From Sphingomonas sabuli (GTDB lineage: Bacteria; Pseudomonadota; Alphaproteobacteria; Sphingomonadales; Sphingomonadaceae): a DNA stretch of 64,000 nt. This document shows, piece by piece, positions 25,192 through 33,165 of this stretch (positions are counted from its first letter, which is position 1; every line of letters starts with the position of its first letter). The stretch is from assembly GCF_014352855.1 (NCBI RefSeq), contig NZ_CP060697.1:930001-994000 (forward strand), in the 5' to 3' direction. Position numbers and translations under genes: made by a program. The notes under the pieces were generated by a model. That model saw nothing but the letters and a program-made list of their open reading frames with translations. It ran no database searches and was not told where the DNA came from.

Positions 25192-25892
25192 GCGAGCATT
25201 TCTTCCACCCACGCGGGCACCAGTTTGCCTGCCGGTCCAACCCGGGCCTCGTCGAACAAATAGCTGCCGAGGCTGGGATCGAGGTTCATTTCCAGCGTTT
25301 GCGCGCCGCAATAATGCGCGGTCTGGACAAACCCCGCGGCGGGATAGACCGCCCCCGATGTGCCGATCGACACGAACAGGTCGCAGGCCTGTAGCGCGGA
25401 TTCGATTTCATCCATGCGATAGGGAATTTCCCCGAACCAGACGATGTCGGGGCGAACCAGGCCGGTGGTGCCGCAAGCCGGGCATTCCGCCCCCTGCCCC
25501 ATGGCGCCATTCCATGCCGAGCGCTGATTGCAACGCAGGCACCAGCCGCTTTTCAACTCGCCGTGCATGTGGATTAGCCGCTTCGATCCGGCGCGTTCGT
25601 GCAGGTCGTCGACATTCTGGGTGACGAGCAGCAGTTCGCCCGGCCATTCGGCGTCAAGCCGCGCCAGCGCGCGGTGGGCGGCGTTGGGTTCGACAGCGGC
25701 CAGCGCGGAGCGCCGGGCGTCGTAGAATTTGTGCACCAGCGCCGGGTCGCGGACGAACGCTTCGGGTGTTGCCACGTCTTCGACCCTGTGCCCCTCCCAC
25801 AATCCGTCCGGGCCGCGAAAGGTCGCGACCCCGCTTTCGGCGGAAATGCCGGCGCCGGTGAGGATGACGATATTGCGAATGTCGCTGGCCAT
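25188..25892 (-). CDS. cobB: NAD-dependent protein deacylase, Sir2 family (CobB-like)
   Basis: 234 aa. NAD-dependent removal of acyl groups from lysines. Seen: GAGISAESGVATFRG (NAD loop), QNVDDLHERAGS, catalytic histidine in HMHGEL, a zinc ribbon CLRC...CPAC and VSIGTSGAVYPAAG. The segment FYDARR gives the Y-x-x-R pair that in class III sirtuins (SIRT5, CobB) recognises succinyl or malonyl lysine, so desuccinylase activity is likely. Cytoplasmic. Transcribed divergently from an NTF2-like lipoprotein over an 84-nt gap. Confidence 0.94.
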   Translation of the reverse strand: MASDIRNIVILTGAGISAESGVATFRGPDGLWEGHRVEDVATPEAFVRDPALVHKFYDARRSALAAVEPNAAHRALARLDAEWPGELLLVTQNVDDLHERAGSKRLIHMHGELKSGWCLRCNQRSAWNGAMGQGAECPACGTTGLVRPDIVWFGEIPYRMDEIESALQACDLFVSIGTSGAVYPAAGFVQTAHYCGAQTLEMNLDPSLGSYLFDEARVGPAGKLVPAWVEEMLA

Positions 25893-25976
25893 GGCGCCGC
25901 CTTACCGGTGTGCGCGCGGTTGCGAAACTCGCGCCGCCATGTTTTGACTTGCCGCCGAACAGGGAAGGACTTTCGC

Positions 25977-26483
25977 ATGGCATTCAAAATCAAGCTCGTG
26001 ATCGGCGCCGCGCTCGCACTCGCCGCCTGCAACCAGAACGAACCGGCGCATGTCGACACCGAAGCCGCCAAGCAGCAGTTGCTGGCCAGGGAAGATGCCT
26101 GGAACAAGGCCTATGCCAGCCGCGATGGAGCGGCGCTGGCCGCGATCTATACCGACGATGCCGCGGTGGCTAACCCGCGCGAGCGGCTGATCAGCGGCAA
26201 GGAAGCGATCCAGCAGGCGACCGCGGGCCTCGCGTCCGATCCCAACCTGAAGGTATCGTTCCGGGCCAACCGCGTCGACGTCGCGCCGTCCGGCGATCTT
26301 GGGTACACCCGCGGCCAATATCTGATGACCCAGACCAACTCGGCGACCAAGTTGCCGGAGTCCAGCCAGGGCTATTATCTGACCGTGTGGAAAAAGCAGG
26401 GCGGCGACTGGAAGGTCGTCGAAGATTTCGTCACGCCGGGCGTGCCGCTGCCCGTCGTCAGCAGCTCCACGTTGGTCCAGTAA
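25977..26483 (+). CDS. NTF2-like (SnoaL/DUF4440-type) lipoprotein
   Basis: 168 aa. A type II signal peptide ends in the lipobox LAAC with Cys18 as the lipid-modified residue. The mature part is one NTF2-like alpha/beta domain: KQQLLAREDAWNKAYASRDGAALAAIYTDDAAV at the N-terminus and YYLTVWKKQGGDWKVVEDF at the C-terminus, as in SnoaL/DUF4440 proteins. The family binds diverse small molecules; no catalytic residue can be assigned. Strong ribosome site GGGAAGGA. Alone between the sirtuin and csbD. Likely periplasmic face of a membrane. Confidence 0.85.
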   Translation: MAFKIKLVIGAALALAACNQNEPAHVDTEAAKQQLLAREDAWNKAYASRDGAALAAIYTDDAAVANPRERLISGKEAIQQATAGLASDPNLKVSFRANRVDVAPSGDLGYTRGQYLMTQTNSATKLPESSQGYYLTVWKKQGGDWKVVEDFVTPGVPLPVVSSSTLVQ

Positions 26484-26506
26484 CGCCAGGATCGACGGTC
26501 CAGGAT

Positions 26507-26531
26507 TGAACGTTTTGCCCGTTCCAGCGTT
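26507..26531 (+). promoter_or_regulatory. EcfG-type general stress response promoter of csbD
   Basis: TGAAC (26507-26511), 16-nt spacer, CGTT (26528-26531). The alphaproteobacterial EcfG consensus is GGAAC-N16/17-CGTT, so this differs at one base. It lies ~33 nt before the csbD GTG, giving a short leader. CsbD-like genes are typical members of the general stress regulon, which supports the assignment. Confidence 0.6.
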
Positions 26532-26563
26532 GACTAATTAATTACACTGGAAGGAGAAATTCC

Positions 26564-26776
26564 GTGGACCATGACAAAAGCGCATTGCCTGACGACGATC
26601 GCGTCGAAGGCAGCATGAAGCAGACCGGCGGCGAGATCAAAGAAGGCGCCGGCAAGATTCTCGGTGACGAGAAAATGAAGCGCGACGGCCAGGCCGACCA
26701 GGCCGAAGGCAAGATCCAGAACGCATGGGGCAGTGCCAAGGACAAGGCGCGCGAAGTAACCGGCAGCGACGAATAG
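26564..26776 (+). CDS. csbD: CsbD family stress protein
   Basis: 70 aa, highly charged and Gly/Lys/Asp-rich. The RVEGSMKQTGGEIKEGAGKILGDEKMKRDGQADQAEGKIQNAWG pattern is the CsbD domain. CsbD proteins are small, soluble, mostly disordered in isolation and induced in general stress; the molecular role is not known. GTG start at 26564 with a strong AAGGAG 8 nt upstream; an ATG a few bases later is out of frame. Preceded by an EcfG-like promoter and followed by an intrinsic terminator, so it is a single-gene transcript. Confidence 0.92.
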   Translation: MDHDKSALPDDDRVEGSMKQTGGEIKEGAGKILGDEKMKRDGQADQAEGKIQNAWGSAKDKAREVTGSDE

Positions 26777-26804
26777 TCGCAGGCTTCTAACAGTTACCCC
26801 AGGT

Positions 26805-26840
26805 GGGGCGGAGGCGACCCACGCTTCCGCCCCTTTCCTT
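26805..26840 (+). terminator. Intrinsic terminator after csbD
   Basis: GGGGCGGAGGC (26805-26815) pairs with GCTTCCGCCCC (26823-26833) through one G-T wobble, with a 7-nt loop and a TTTCCTT tail. It closes the csbD transcript before the DUF72 gene. Confidence 0.75.
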
Positions 26841-26868
26841 ATGGAGGAGCGCGCCGCATGGTTCGGGA

Positions 26869-27615
26869 ATGACGCGCGGGGCCATTCGGATCGGTATTGG
26901 CGGATGGACCTTCCCGCCATGGCGCGGGGATTTTTATCCGCCGGACCTCCCGCAACGCCGTGAACTCGAATTTGCCGCAAACGCCTTCGGTGCGATCGAA
27001 ATCAATGCCACATTCTACGGGCGCCAAAGTCCGAAGAGCTGGGAAAACTGGGCACAGGCCGTGCCCGACGGCTTTCAATTCGCACTGAAAGCGTCGCGCT
27101 ATTGCGTAACCCGGTCGCAGCTGGCCGACGCCGGCGAGGGCATCGGCAATTTCCTGGCGCAGGGACTGACCGCCCTTGGCGACCGGCTGGGCCCCATCCT
27201 GTGGATGCTTGCGGCCCGCCGCGAGTTCGACGCCGCCGACATCGCCGCCTTCCTCGACCTCCTGCCGCGCGAGCATGACGGGCTGCCGCTGCGGCATGTG
27301 ATCGAGCCGCGGCATGAGACGTTTCGCGACGAGCGATTCTTCGACCTGTGCCGAAAGCGCGACGTCGCCATCGTCTTTGGCGACGACGATGAATTCCCCT
27401 GCATCGACGCCGACACGGCCAGCTTTGCCTATGCGCGACTGCAGCGGATGCGGCCCGAGGTCGTCACCGGCTACCCGCCCGGCATGCTCGACGCTTTTGC
27501 CGAGCGAACCAAGCGCTGGAGCGCAGGCGGGCGCGACGTTTACATGTTCATGATCAACGGCGCCAAGGAACGCGCACCCGCCGCCGCGCTGGCGCTGCAG
27601 CAACGGCTCGGGTAA
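26869..27615 (+). CDS. DUF72 domain-containing protein
   Basis: 248 aa. TIM-barrel-like DUF72 (YecE) family: starts IRIGIGGWTFPPWRGDFYPPDLPQRRELEFAANAFGAIEINATFY, then SPKSWENWA and FQFALKASRY, and IEPRHETF with a conserved R-H pair. No enzymatic role is established for the family; a conserved acidic and histidine pocket suggests hydrolase or nuclease chemistry. The ATG at 26869 is used; the frame is open upstream but that part overlaps the csbD terminator. First gene of a probable DUF72-dapB-nth unit (9-nt gap to dapB). Confidence 0.87.
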   Translation: MTRGAIRIGIGGWTFPPWRGDFYPPDLPQRRELEFAANAFGAIEINATFYGRQSPKSWENWAQAVPDGFQFALKASRYCVTRSQLADAGEGIGNFLAQGLTALGDRLGPILWMLAARREFDAADIAAFLDLLPREHDGLPLRHVIEPRHETFRDERFFDLCRKRDVAIVFGDDDEFPCIDADTASFAYARLQRMRPEVVTGYPPGMLDAFAERTKRWSAGGRDVYMFMINGAKERAPAAALALQQRLG

Positions 27616-27624
27616 CTCGTCCGC

Positions 27625-28335
27625 ATGCGCACCGATCAGCAGCCGATCCGCATCACCCTCGTCGCGCCGGACGGCAAGATGGGCCGGGCGATCACCGCCG
27701 CCGCGGAGGAAAGCGATGCCTTCAGCATCGAACCGGACCACGGCGACGTGCTGGTCGATTTTTCCGCGCCGGAGGCGCTCCAGGCAACGCTCGACCGGGC
27801 GCTTGCGGCGGGCGTGCCGGTGTTGATCGGTACGACCGGTCTCGACGACCATGCGGACAAGCGGCTCGCCGACGCCGCGAAAACCGTCGCCATATTGCGT
27901 GCGGCCAATACGTCGCTGGGCGTTGCGGTCCTGTCCGACCTGGTCGAGCGAGCCGCCGGAGCGCTGAGTCCCGACTGGGACATCGAAATCGTCGAGATGC
28001 ACCACCGGATGAAGGCCGACGCGCCGTCGGGCACCGCGCTGGCACTTGGCGACGCCGCCGCGCGGGGGCGCGGGACGCCGATCGATGCCGAGCGCGGCCG
28101 CGACGGTACCGGACTGAAGCGAGCAGAAGGCGCTATCGGCTTCGCGTCGCTGCGCGGCGGGACGGTCGCAGGCGATCATGACGTGGTGTTCGCCGGGCCG
28201 GACGAGCGGCTGATCCTGTCGCATCGCGCCGAGAACCGGATGATTTTCGCGCGCGGAGCGCTGGCCGCTGCCCGCTTCCTGCATGGCAAGCCCGCCGGGC
28301 TCTATTCGATGCGCGACGTCATCTCGTCCGAGTGA
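27625..28335 (+). CDS. dapB: 4-hydroxy-tetrahydrodipicolinate reductase
   Basis: 236 aa. NAD(P)H-dependent step of the diaminopimelate/lysine pathway, needed for peptidoglycan cross-bridges. The nucleotide loop reads VAPDGKMGRAI; the catalytic region EIVEMHHRMKADAPSGTALALGDAAA holds the two catalytic histidines and the lysine; GEHDV is present as GDHDVVFAG. Slightly shorter than E. coli DapB (273 aa) through reduction of the N-terminal half. Its TGA overlaps the GTG of nth (GTGA). Confidence 0.96.
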   Translation: MRTDQQPIRITLVAPDGKMGRAITAAAEESDAFSIEPDHGDVLVDFSAPEALQATLDRALAAGVPVLIGTTGLDDHADKRLADAAKTVAILRAANTSLGVAVLSDLVERAAGALSPDWDIEIVEMHHRMKADAPSGTALALGDAAARGRGTPIDAERGRDGTGLKRAEGAIGFASLRGGTVAGDHDVVFAGPDERLILSHRAENRMIFARGALAAARFLHGKPAGLYSMRDVISSE

Positions 28336-29039
28336 AGAAAGACGAGGTCTTCGAATTCTTCCGCCGCTTGGCGGAGGACAACCCGTCGCCGACGACCGAA
28401 CTGGAATCGGTCAACCCCTTCACCTTGCTGGTCGCGGTGGTCCTGTCCGCGCAGGCGACCGACGCCAGCGTCAACGTCGCCTGCCGGCCGCTATTCAAAA
28501 AAGTCACCGCGCCGCAACAGATGGTCGACCTGGGCGAAGAGGCCCTGCGCGATCACATCAAGACCATCGGCCTGTTCAATACCAAGGCAAAGAACGTCAT
28601 CGCGCTGTCCCAGGCGCTGGTGCGCGACCATGGGGGCGAGGTGCCGCGCACGCGGGAGGAGTTGCAGGCCTTGCCCGGAGTCGGCCGCAAGACCGCCAAT
28701 GTCGTGCTCAACACGGCCTTTGGTGAGGAGACGTTCGCGGTCGACACGCACGTCTTTCGCGTCGGCAATCGGACCGGCCTGGCGCCGGGCAAGACACCGG
28801 ACGCCGTCGAGGCCAAGCTGGAAGGGATCGTACCGCAGCCCTTCCGCCGCGATGCACATCACTGGCTGATCCTGCACGGCCGCTACACCTGCAAGGCGCG
28901 CACGCCGGAATGCTGGCGCTGCGTGGTTGCCGACCTGTGCCGCTACAAGCCCAAGACCCCGCCGCCGGGCGAGAAGCAGACTAAGCCCAAGTCCGTTCGA
29001 AGCGCGCGCCCAAAGTCGTCAAAAGTTCGTACTGGCTAA
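28332..29039 (+). CDS. nth: Endonuclease III (DNA glycosylase/AP lyase)
   Basis: 235 aa. Excises oxidised pyrimidines and nicks abasic sites. The helix-hairpin-helix LPGVGRKTANVVL carries the catalytic lysine, the catalytic Asp is in AVDTHVFRV, and the [4Fe-4S] cluster cysteines follow C-x6-C-x2-C-x5-C (CKARTPECWRCVVADLC). After the cluster comes a ~25-residue Lys/Arg/Pro-rich tail (KPKTPPPGEKQTKPK...) not needed for the fold. The last 59 nt, encoding most of this tail, overlap the 3' end of alr on the other strand. GTG start coupled to dapB. Confidence 0.96.
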   Translation: MKKDEVFEFFRRLAEDNPSPTTELESVNPFTLLVAVVLSAQATDASVNVACRPLFKKVTAPQQMVDLGEEALRDHIKTIGLFNTKAKNVIALSQALVRDHGGEVPRTREELQALPGVGRKTANVVLNTAFGEETFAVDTHVFRVGNRTGLAPGKTPDAVEAKLEGIVPQPFRRDAHHWLILHGRYTCKARTPECWRCVVADLCRYKPKTPPPGEKQTKPKSVRSARPKSSKVRTG

Positions 29040-30009
29040 GGCCGGACGCTTGCGAAGCGGTCGGCAGGTCGTAATCCAGTTCGACCCAATCGCCGTCGCC
29101 AAGCTGCGGCGCGGAGCCGCAGTTGAGCGCGACCAGGTCCATCGACACCCGGCCGATTACCGGCAGCGCGAATTCGCCGGCGAATGCCGTTCCGCGCGAC
29201 GAGAAGCCGCGCAGATAGCCGTCGGCGTAACCGATGTTGACGATCGCCGCCTCGGTGTCGGCGTCAGCGACGAAAGTCGCGCCATAGCCGCAGCTTTCCC
29301 CCTTCAGGATCACGCGACGCTGGACGACCTGTGCCGCGATCCGGGCGACCTGGCGTAATTCGTCCGCCGCTTCGTGACGCGGAATGCCGCCGTACAGGCC
29401 TAGCCCCGGGCGGACGAGATCGAAGCTGTAGTCGCGCCCAAGGCAGACACCGGCCGAATTGGCGAGCGAAAAGCGCCGGGCTTGAACCCTGCCCGCAACG
29501 TCGCGGAAGGCGGCGAGCTGACGCTCGTTCATCGCCGAATCCTCGTCCGCGCAGGCAAGATGGCTGTGCAACGTGTCGATCGTCACGCCGTCGAGCGCGC
29601 CGGCTTCGTCGGGCCGCAATCCAAGCCGGTTCATGCCGGTGTCGATCATCGCATCCGCCGGGCGGCCGCCCGCGGCCTGCCGCCAGCGCTCGACCTGCGC
29701 CACGCTGTTGAGCACCGGCCGTGCAGATGACGCGAGCGCGAATTCCATGTCTTCGCCGGAGGGCCCGTGGAGCACGACGAGTTCGCTGTCGTCCGGCACG
29801 CCGCCCAGCGCGTTCGCCTCCGCGTAGGTCGACACGAAGAACGTGCGGCACCCCGCGTCGTGCAAGGCCATCAGCGCCTCGCGCGCACCGAGCCCGTAGC
29901 CGTTGGCCTTGATCGCTGCCCCGGCGGGGACCCCGGCACGGTCCTTGAACCAGCGCCAATTGTGCTGGAGCGCGGTCCGGTCGATGGTCAGGCGCAGCGG
30001 ACGGTGCAT
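28981..30009 (-). CDS. alr: Alanine racemase
   Basis: 342 aa. PLP enzyme making D-alanine for peptidoglycan. PLP lysine in AIKANGYGLGA (~residue 34); catalytic tyrosine in ESCGYGATF; GYADGYLRGFSSRG and GRVSMDLVALN match the C-terminal beta domain. Length is a little under the usual 360. Its final 59 nt overlap the 3' end of nth. Gene order on the minus strand is M13 peptidase - GFA - alr with small gaps (43 and 9 nt), so alr may be transcribed from the M13 promoter. Confidence 0.95.
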   Translation of the reverse strand: MHRPLRLTIDRTALQHNWRWFKDRAGVPAGAAIKANGYGLGAREALMALHDAGCRTFFVSTYAEANALGGVPDDSELVVLHGPSGEDMEFALASSARPVLNSVAQVERWRQAAGGRPADAMIDTGMNRLGLRPDEAGALDGVTIDTLHSHLACADEDSAMNERQLAAFRDVAGRVQARRFSLANSAGVCLGRDYSFDLVRPGLGLYGGIPRHEAADELRQVARIAAQVVQRRVILKGESCGYGATFVADADTEAAIVNIGYADGYLRGFSSRGTAFAGEFALPVIGRVSMDLVALNCGSAPQLGDGDWVELDYDLPTASQASGLSQYELLTTLGARFERTWA

Positions 30010-30018
30010 CGGCGCGGC

Positions 30019-30402
30019 CTAGCTTGACCCGCCCCCGGCGTCGAGTTCGGCCTTGGCCTGGTCCCAATTGCACCCGTCGAACGGCTCCACCGCCAGCGCG
30101 ATGTCGCCGTCGAGGCAGTTAGCGTTGAGGCTCCACGAGCCCGGGTGGCTGCGCGGCTGGTAAAAGCTCTTCACGCCGCAAGTGCGGCAGAACAAATGCT
30201 CCGCCGCGCCCGTGCCGAACCGGTAACTGGCCAGGTCGTCGCGGCCGCCGAGCAGGTCGAACGCGGCATGTGGCATGATCAGGTGAATGAACCCGGTGCG
30301 CCGGCACATCGAACAATTGCAGTCGAGCGCCGGCACCGGCTCTGCCGGTACTTCCGCTTCGAACCGTACCGCCCCGCAATGGCATCCGCCGCGCACTTTC
30401 AT
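30019..30402 (-). CDS. GFA family zinc-binding protein (CENP-V/GFA domain)
   Basis: 127 aa. Two zinc sites of the GFA fold are visible: GGCHCGAVRFE, then DCNCSMCRRTG, and FCRTCGVKSFY. The founding member is glutathione-dependent formaldehyde-activating enzyme Gfa, but most homologues have no shown activity; function here is open. It lies 9 nt before alr and 43 nt after the M13 peptidase gene, all minus strand. Intact and of normal length. Confidence 0.88.
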   Translation of the reverse strand: MKVRGGCHCGAVRFEAEVPAEPVPALDCNCSMCRRTGFIHLIMPHAAFDLLGGRDDLASYRFGTGAAEHLFCRTCGVKSFYQPRSHPGSWSLNANCLDGDIALAVEPFDGCNWDQAKAELDAGGGSS

Positions 30403-30445
30403 GCGGGCCAGCCTAATGCGAGGCGATCGGATCGAGAAGCGCTGC

Positions 30446-32575
30446 TTACCAGATCGTCACGCGCTGGCTCGGCGGCAGGTACATCTTGTCGTCGGGCGTG
30501 ACGTTGAACGCCTTGTACCACGGGTCGAAGTTGCGCAGCACCTCGTTGACGCGAGCGACGTCGGGCGAGTGAGGGTCGCTTTCCATGATCACCCGCTGCA
30601 GCTGCTCGCTCCACTTGTTGCGGTACTTCTGGGCATAGGCGATGAAGAAGCGCTGGTCGCCGGTCAGGCCGTCGATCACCGGCGCTTCCTTTCCGTCCAG
30701 CGACAGCTTGTACGCGCGATAGGCGATCGCCAGGCCCGACAGGTCGCCGATGTTCTCGCCCAGCGTCAGCTTGCCGTTGACGCAGGTCTTGCCGCTATCG
30801 AATGGGCAATAGGCGCTATATTGCGTGGCCAGCCGGTTACCGAGCGCCTGGAAGTTCGCTTTGTCCTCGGCGGTCCACCAGTCGCGCAGGCGGCCGGTGC
30901 TGTCGTAGCGCGCGCCGCTATCGTCGAAGCCGTGGCCGATTTCATGGCCGATGGTCGATCCGATCGCCGCATAATTGACCGCCGGATCGGCCTTCGGGTT
31001 GAAGTTCGGCGCCTGCAGATAGGCGGCCGGGAAGACGATCTCGTTGAGCTGCGCAACGTAATAAGCGTTCACCGTCTGCGGAGTCATGAACCACTGGTCG
31101 CGGTCGACCGGCTTGGCGAACTTCTGAAGCGCGTCCTGCCGGCCCCAGCGAGCCACGGCGAGACGATTGTCCAGGGCCTTGCCGGGGACGATGGTCAGCG
31201 AGTCATAGGTTTCGAACTTGTTCGGATAGCCGATCTTCACCCGCAGCGAATCCAGCTTCTGCCGGGCCGCGGCGCGGGTGGTGTCGCCCATCCACTCGAC
31301 CTCGGCGATGTTGAGCGCCATCGCCTTGCGCAGGTTGTCGACCAGGTCGATCATCGCTGCCTTGCTGGATGCCGGGAAGTTGCGTTCGACATAGACCTTG
31401 CCGACCGCTTCACCGATCGAGCTGTTGACGGTCGACAGCGCGCGTTCCGGACGCGGCTTCATCGCCTTCACGCCGTAAAGATAGGCGGAGTTGAAGGCGA
31501 AGCTGGCGTTGTCGATCTCGCTCGGCAGGACGGCCGCGTTCGACGCCAAGAATCGGACCTTGAGCCAGTCCTTCCACACGTCGACCGGAGTCGCCTTGAA
31601 CAGCGCCAGCTGGGCCGGAAGCCCGCCGCCGATCTTGGCCCGCAGTTCGGGCGGAATCTTCTGCTCATCCAGCTCCTGCGCGCTCGGCGGCATTTGCGGA
31701 ACGTTGAAACGCTCCACCCCGGTGAAGCCGAAATTGTCGATCATCGCGCCAAGCGGCAGGTCCGGAGCCAGCGCGAGAATTTGCGCGCGGGTCATCAGGT
31801 TATTGGTCAGCTCGGGATTGCGCATGACCGCCGGGTCCCATTCGTTGACCGCGATCTGCTTTTCCATCGCATAGAGTCGCTCGGCGCGGGTCTTGCTGTC
31901 GGCGACGCCGGCCTTGTCGAGCAGGAACGTCAGATAGTCGATATACTTGGCGCGCATGTCGATATTGCGCTCGTTCTCGACAAGGTAATTGTCGCGAGTC
32001 GGGAGGGCGAGGCCGCCCATCGAGAAGGTCGCCAGATAGGCGTCGGGATTATCCGGATCGATGTCGATGCCCGGGCTCAGCGCGGCGGAGAAGCCGGGCT
32101 TGACGAACAGGTTGAGGATGTCGGCGTGCGACGCGGCGGCGTCGATCTGCGCGAGATAGGGCTTGGCCGGCTCGATCCCCATCGAATCGATGGTCGGCCG
32201 GTCGAGGTAAGACACGTACAGGTCCGAAATCTTCTGTTCGACCGACCCTTGAGCCGGCTTGCTGGTCACCGCTTCCTTGATCACTTCGCGGACCGCGGCT
32301 TCGGACACGATCTGCAGGTTCTGGCTGACCCCGTAATAGGGATATTTGGCGGGAATCGGGGTCGCCGCCTTCCACTTGCCATTGACGTAGGCGTCGAAAT
32401 CGTCGCCCGGATCGACCGACGTATCGATGGTCGACACGTCGAACCCCCAGGCCGGAAAGACCAGCGGCGGCGGCGTGCTGAGATCCGGCGCCGCGGCCGG
32501 CGCTTGCGCCGACGCAGCGGACGCGGACGCGAGAATGAAGCAGGCGGCGCCCGCGAGCAGAAGATGACGAACCAT
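30446..32575 (-). CDS. M13 family metallopeptidase (neprilysin-like), exported
   Basis: 709 aa. Signal peptide (MVRHLLLAGAACFILASASAASA, ~1-24), then the M13 N-terminal domain starting GFDVSTIDTSVDPGDDFDAYVNGKW. The zinc motif GHEIGHGFDDSGARYD (HExxH ~residues 545-549) and the third ligand in LGENIGDLSG (~608) are intact, as is NAYY upstream, which binds substrate. It ends RVTIW, resembling the usual M13 CxxW end without the cysteine. Acts in the periplasm on oligopeptides by family knowledge. I use ATG 32575; an earlier in-frame ATG at 32617 adds 14 residues before the signal peptide. Confidence 0.95.
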   Translation of the reverse strand: MVRHLLLAGAACFILASASAASAQAPAAAPDLSTPPPLVFPAWGFDVSTIDTSVDPGDDFDAYVNGKWKAATPIPAKYPYYGVSQNLQIVSEAAVREVIKEAVTSKPAQGSVEQKISDLYVSYLDRPTIDSMGIEPAKPYLAQIDAAASHADILNLFVKPGFSAALSPGIDIDPDNPDAYLATFSMGGLALPTRDNYLVENERNIDMRAKYIDYLTFLLDKAGVADSKTRAERLYAMEKQIAVNEWDPAVMRNPELTNNLMTRAQILALAPDLPLGAMIDNFGFTGVERFNVPQMPPSAQELDEQKIPPELRAKIGGGLPAQLALFKATPVDVWKDWLKVRFLASNAAVLPSEIDNASFAFNSAYLYGVKAMKPRPERALSTVNSSIGEAVGKVYVERNFPASSKAAMIDLVDNLRKAMALNIAEVEWMGDTTRAAARQKLDSLRVKIGYPNKFETYDSLTIVPGKALDNRLAVARWGRQDALQKFAKPVDRDQWFMTPQTVNAYYVAQLNEIVFPAAYLQAPNFNPKADPAVNYAAIGSTIGHEIGHGFDDSGARYDSTGRLRDWWTAEDKANFQALGNRLATQYSAYCPFDSGKTCVNGKLTLGENIGDLSGLAIAYRAYKLSLDGKEAPVIDGLTGDQRFFIAYAQKYRNKWSEQLQRVIMESDPHSPDVARVNEVLRNFDPWYKAFNVTPDDKMYLPPSQRVTIW

Positions 32576-32589
32576 TTGAATTGCCCCGT

Positions 32590-32621
32590 TGATTTGCTTT
32601 TGTAACGAAATCAGCAAATCA
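32590..32621 (-). promoter_or_regulatory. Inverted repeat 15 nt upstream of the M13 peptidase start
   Basis: TGATTTGC (32590-32597) and GCAAATCA (32614-32621) are perfect complements separated by 16 nt. On the coding strand it lies in the 5' leader, ending 14 nt before the ATG and close to the ribosome site. It could be a dimeric operator or an RNA hairpin that affects translation. The AT-rich composition differs from the surroundings. Confidence 0.45.
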
Positions 32622-32696
32622 GAAGTGGAGCGAGGTGCACAGCCTTTCCATGCAAAGAGGCGTCTGTGTTCTGCAAGCTGCGGTCGGCGCCGCCGG

Positions 32697-33029
32697 TTAG
32701 TTGCCCAGGGCCAGCAGAAGGGGCTGTCCGGTGCCGCGCTGTGCTAGCTGCTCGGCGCGGGCGAGACCGGATGCAACGACCTGCGCGCGGCAAGCTCCGG
32801 TCACATTTCGGGCCTTGAGGTCTGCTGCCGACGCGTCATCGCACAGGGTGTGCGCAGCGACCGTCAGTCGTTGACGAAGCCGGTCGCGGCCCTCCGGCGA
32901 ACCGAGGTCGATGTCGGCGGTGCGGACGACGGCTACGCTGGACGACTCCTGCGCGAAGGCTTGTTCGGCCTTGATGGCGACGCCGGTGACGAGCGCCGAG
33001 GCGAGGATGATCTTGAGGGTCTGTTTCAT
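32697..33029 (-). CDS. UrcA family exported protein
   Basis: 110 aa. Signal peptide to about residue 27 (ILASALVTGVAIKAEQAFA). The mature part starts VAVVRTADIDLGSPEGRDRLRQRLTVAAHTLCD, the UrcA pattern of a V-x-x-ADLDL start and paired cysteines (LCD...GACRAQ). UrcA proteins are common in Sphingomonadales and Caulobacterales; no function is established. Divergent from a LysR regulator with a clear palindrome between them. A start at 33029 is chosen for the signal peptide; the frame opens further upstream. Confidence 0.85.
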   Translation of the reverse strand: MKQTLKIILASALVTGVAIKAEQAFAQESSSVAVVRTADIDLGSPEGRDRLRQRLTVAAHTLCDDASAADLKARNVTGACRAQVVASGLARAEQLAQRGTGQPLLLALGN

Positions 33030-33125
33030 GTCGCTGCTCCCAATTCGGGGGTCCGGACGGTCCGGATGCGACGGACCAACTAGGCCCATTTTGCCCCGCG
33101 CGGCAGCAACGAGTTCGTGCTATCA

Positions 33126-33143
33126 TTCTGCAAATTCGCAGAA
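33126..33143 (+). promoter_or_regulatory. Palindromic LysR-type operator between urcA and lysR genes
   Basis: TTCTGCAAATTCGCAGAA is a perfect TTCTGC/GCAGAA inverted repeat with a 6-nt AT-rich centre. It contains T-N11-A spacing typical of LysR boxes. It lies 22 nt before the LysR ATG and ~97 nt before the UrcA start, the usual place for a site that represses lysR and activates the divergent gene. Confidence 0.6.
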
Positions 33144-33165
33144 CAATGGACAGCGTTTCTGGATT

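Noticed and set aside
30287..32605. Very long open frame (772 codons) on the plus strand opposite the M13 peptidase gene
   Set aside because: It is a mirror of a well-conserved gene in GC-rich DNA. Its product is Arg/Asp/Leu-rich low-complexity sequence with no family pattern. The same holds for the long frames opposite parC, M48, rne and PBP1A.
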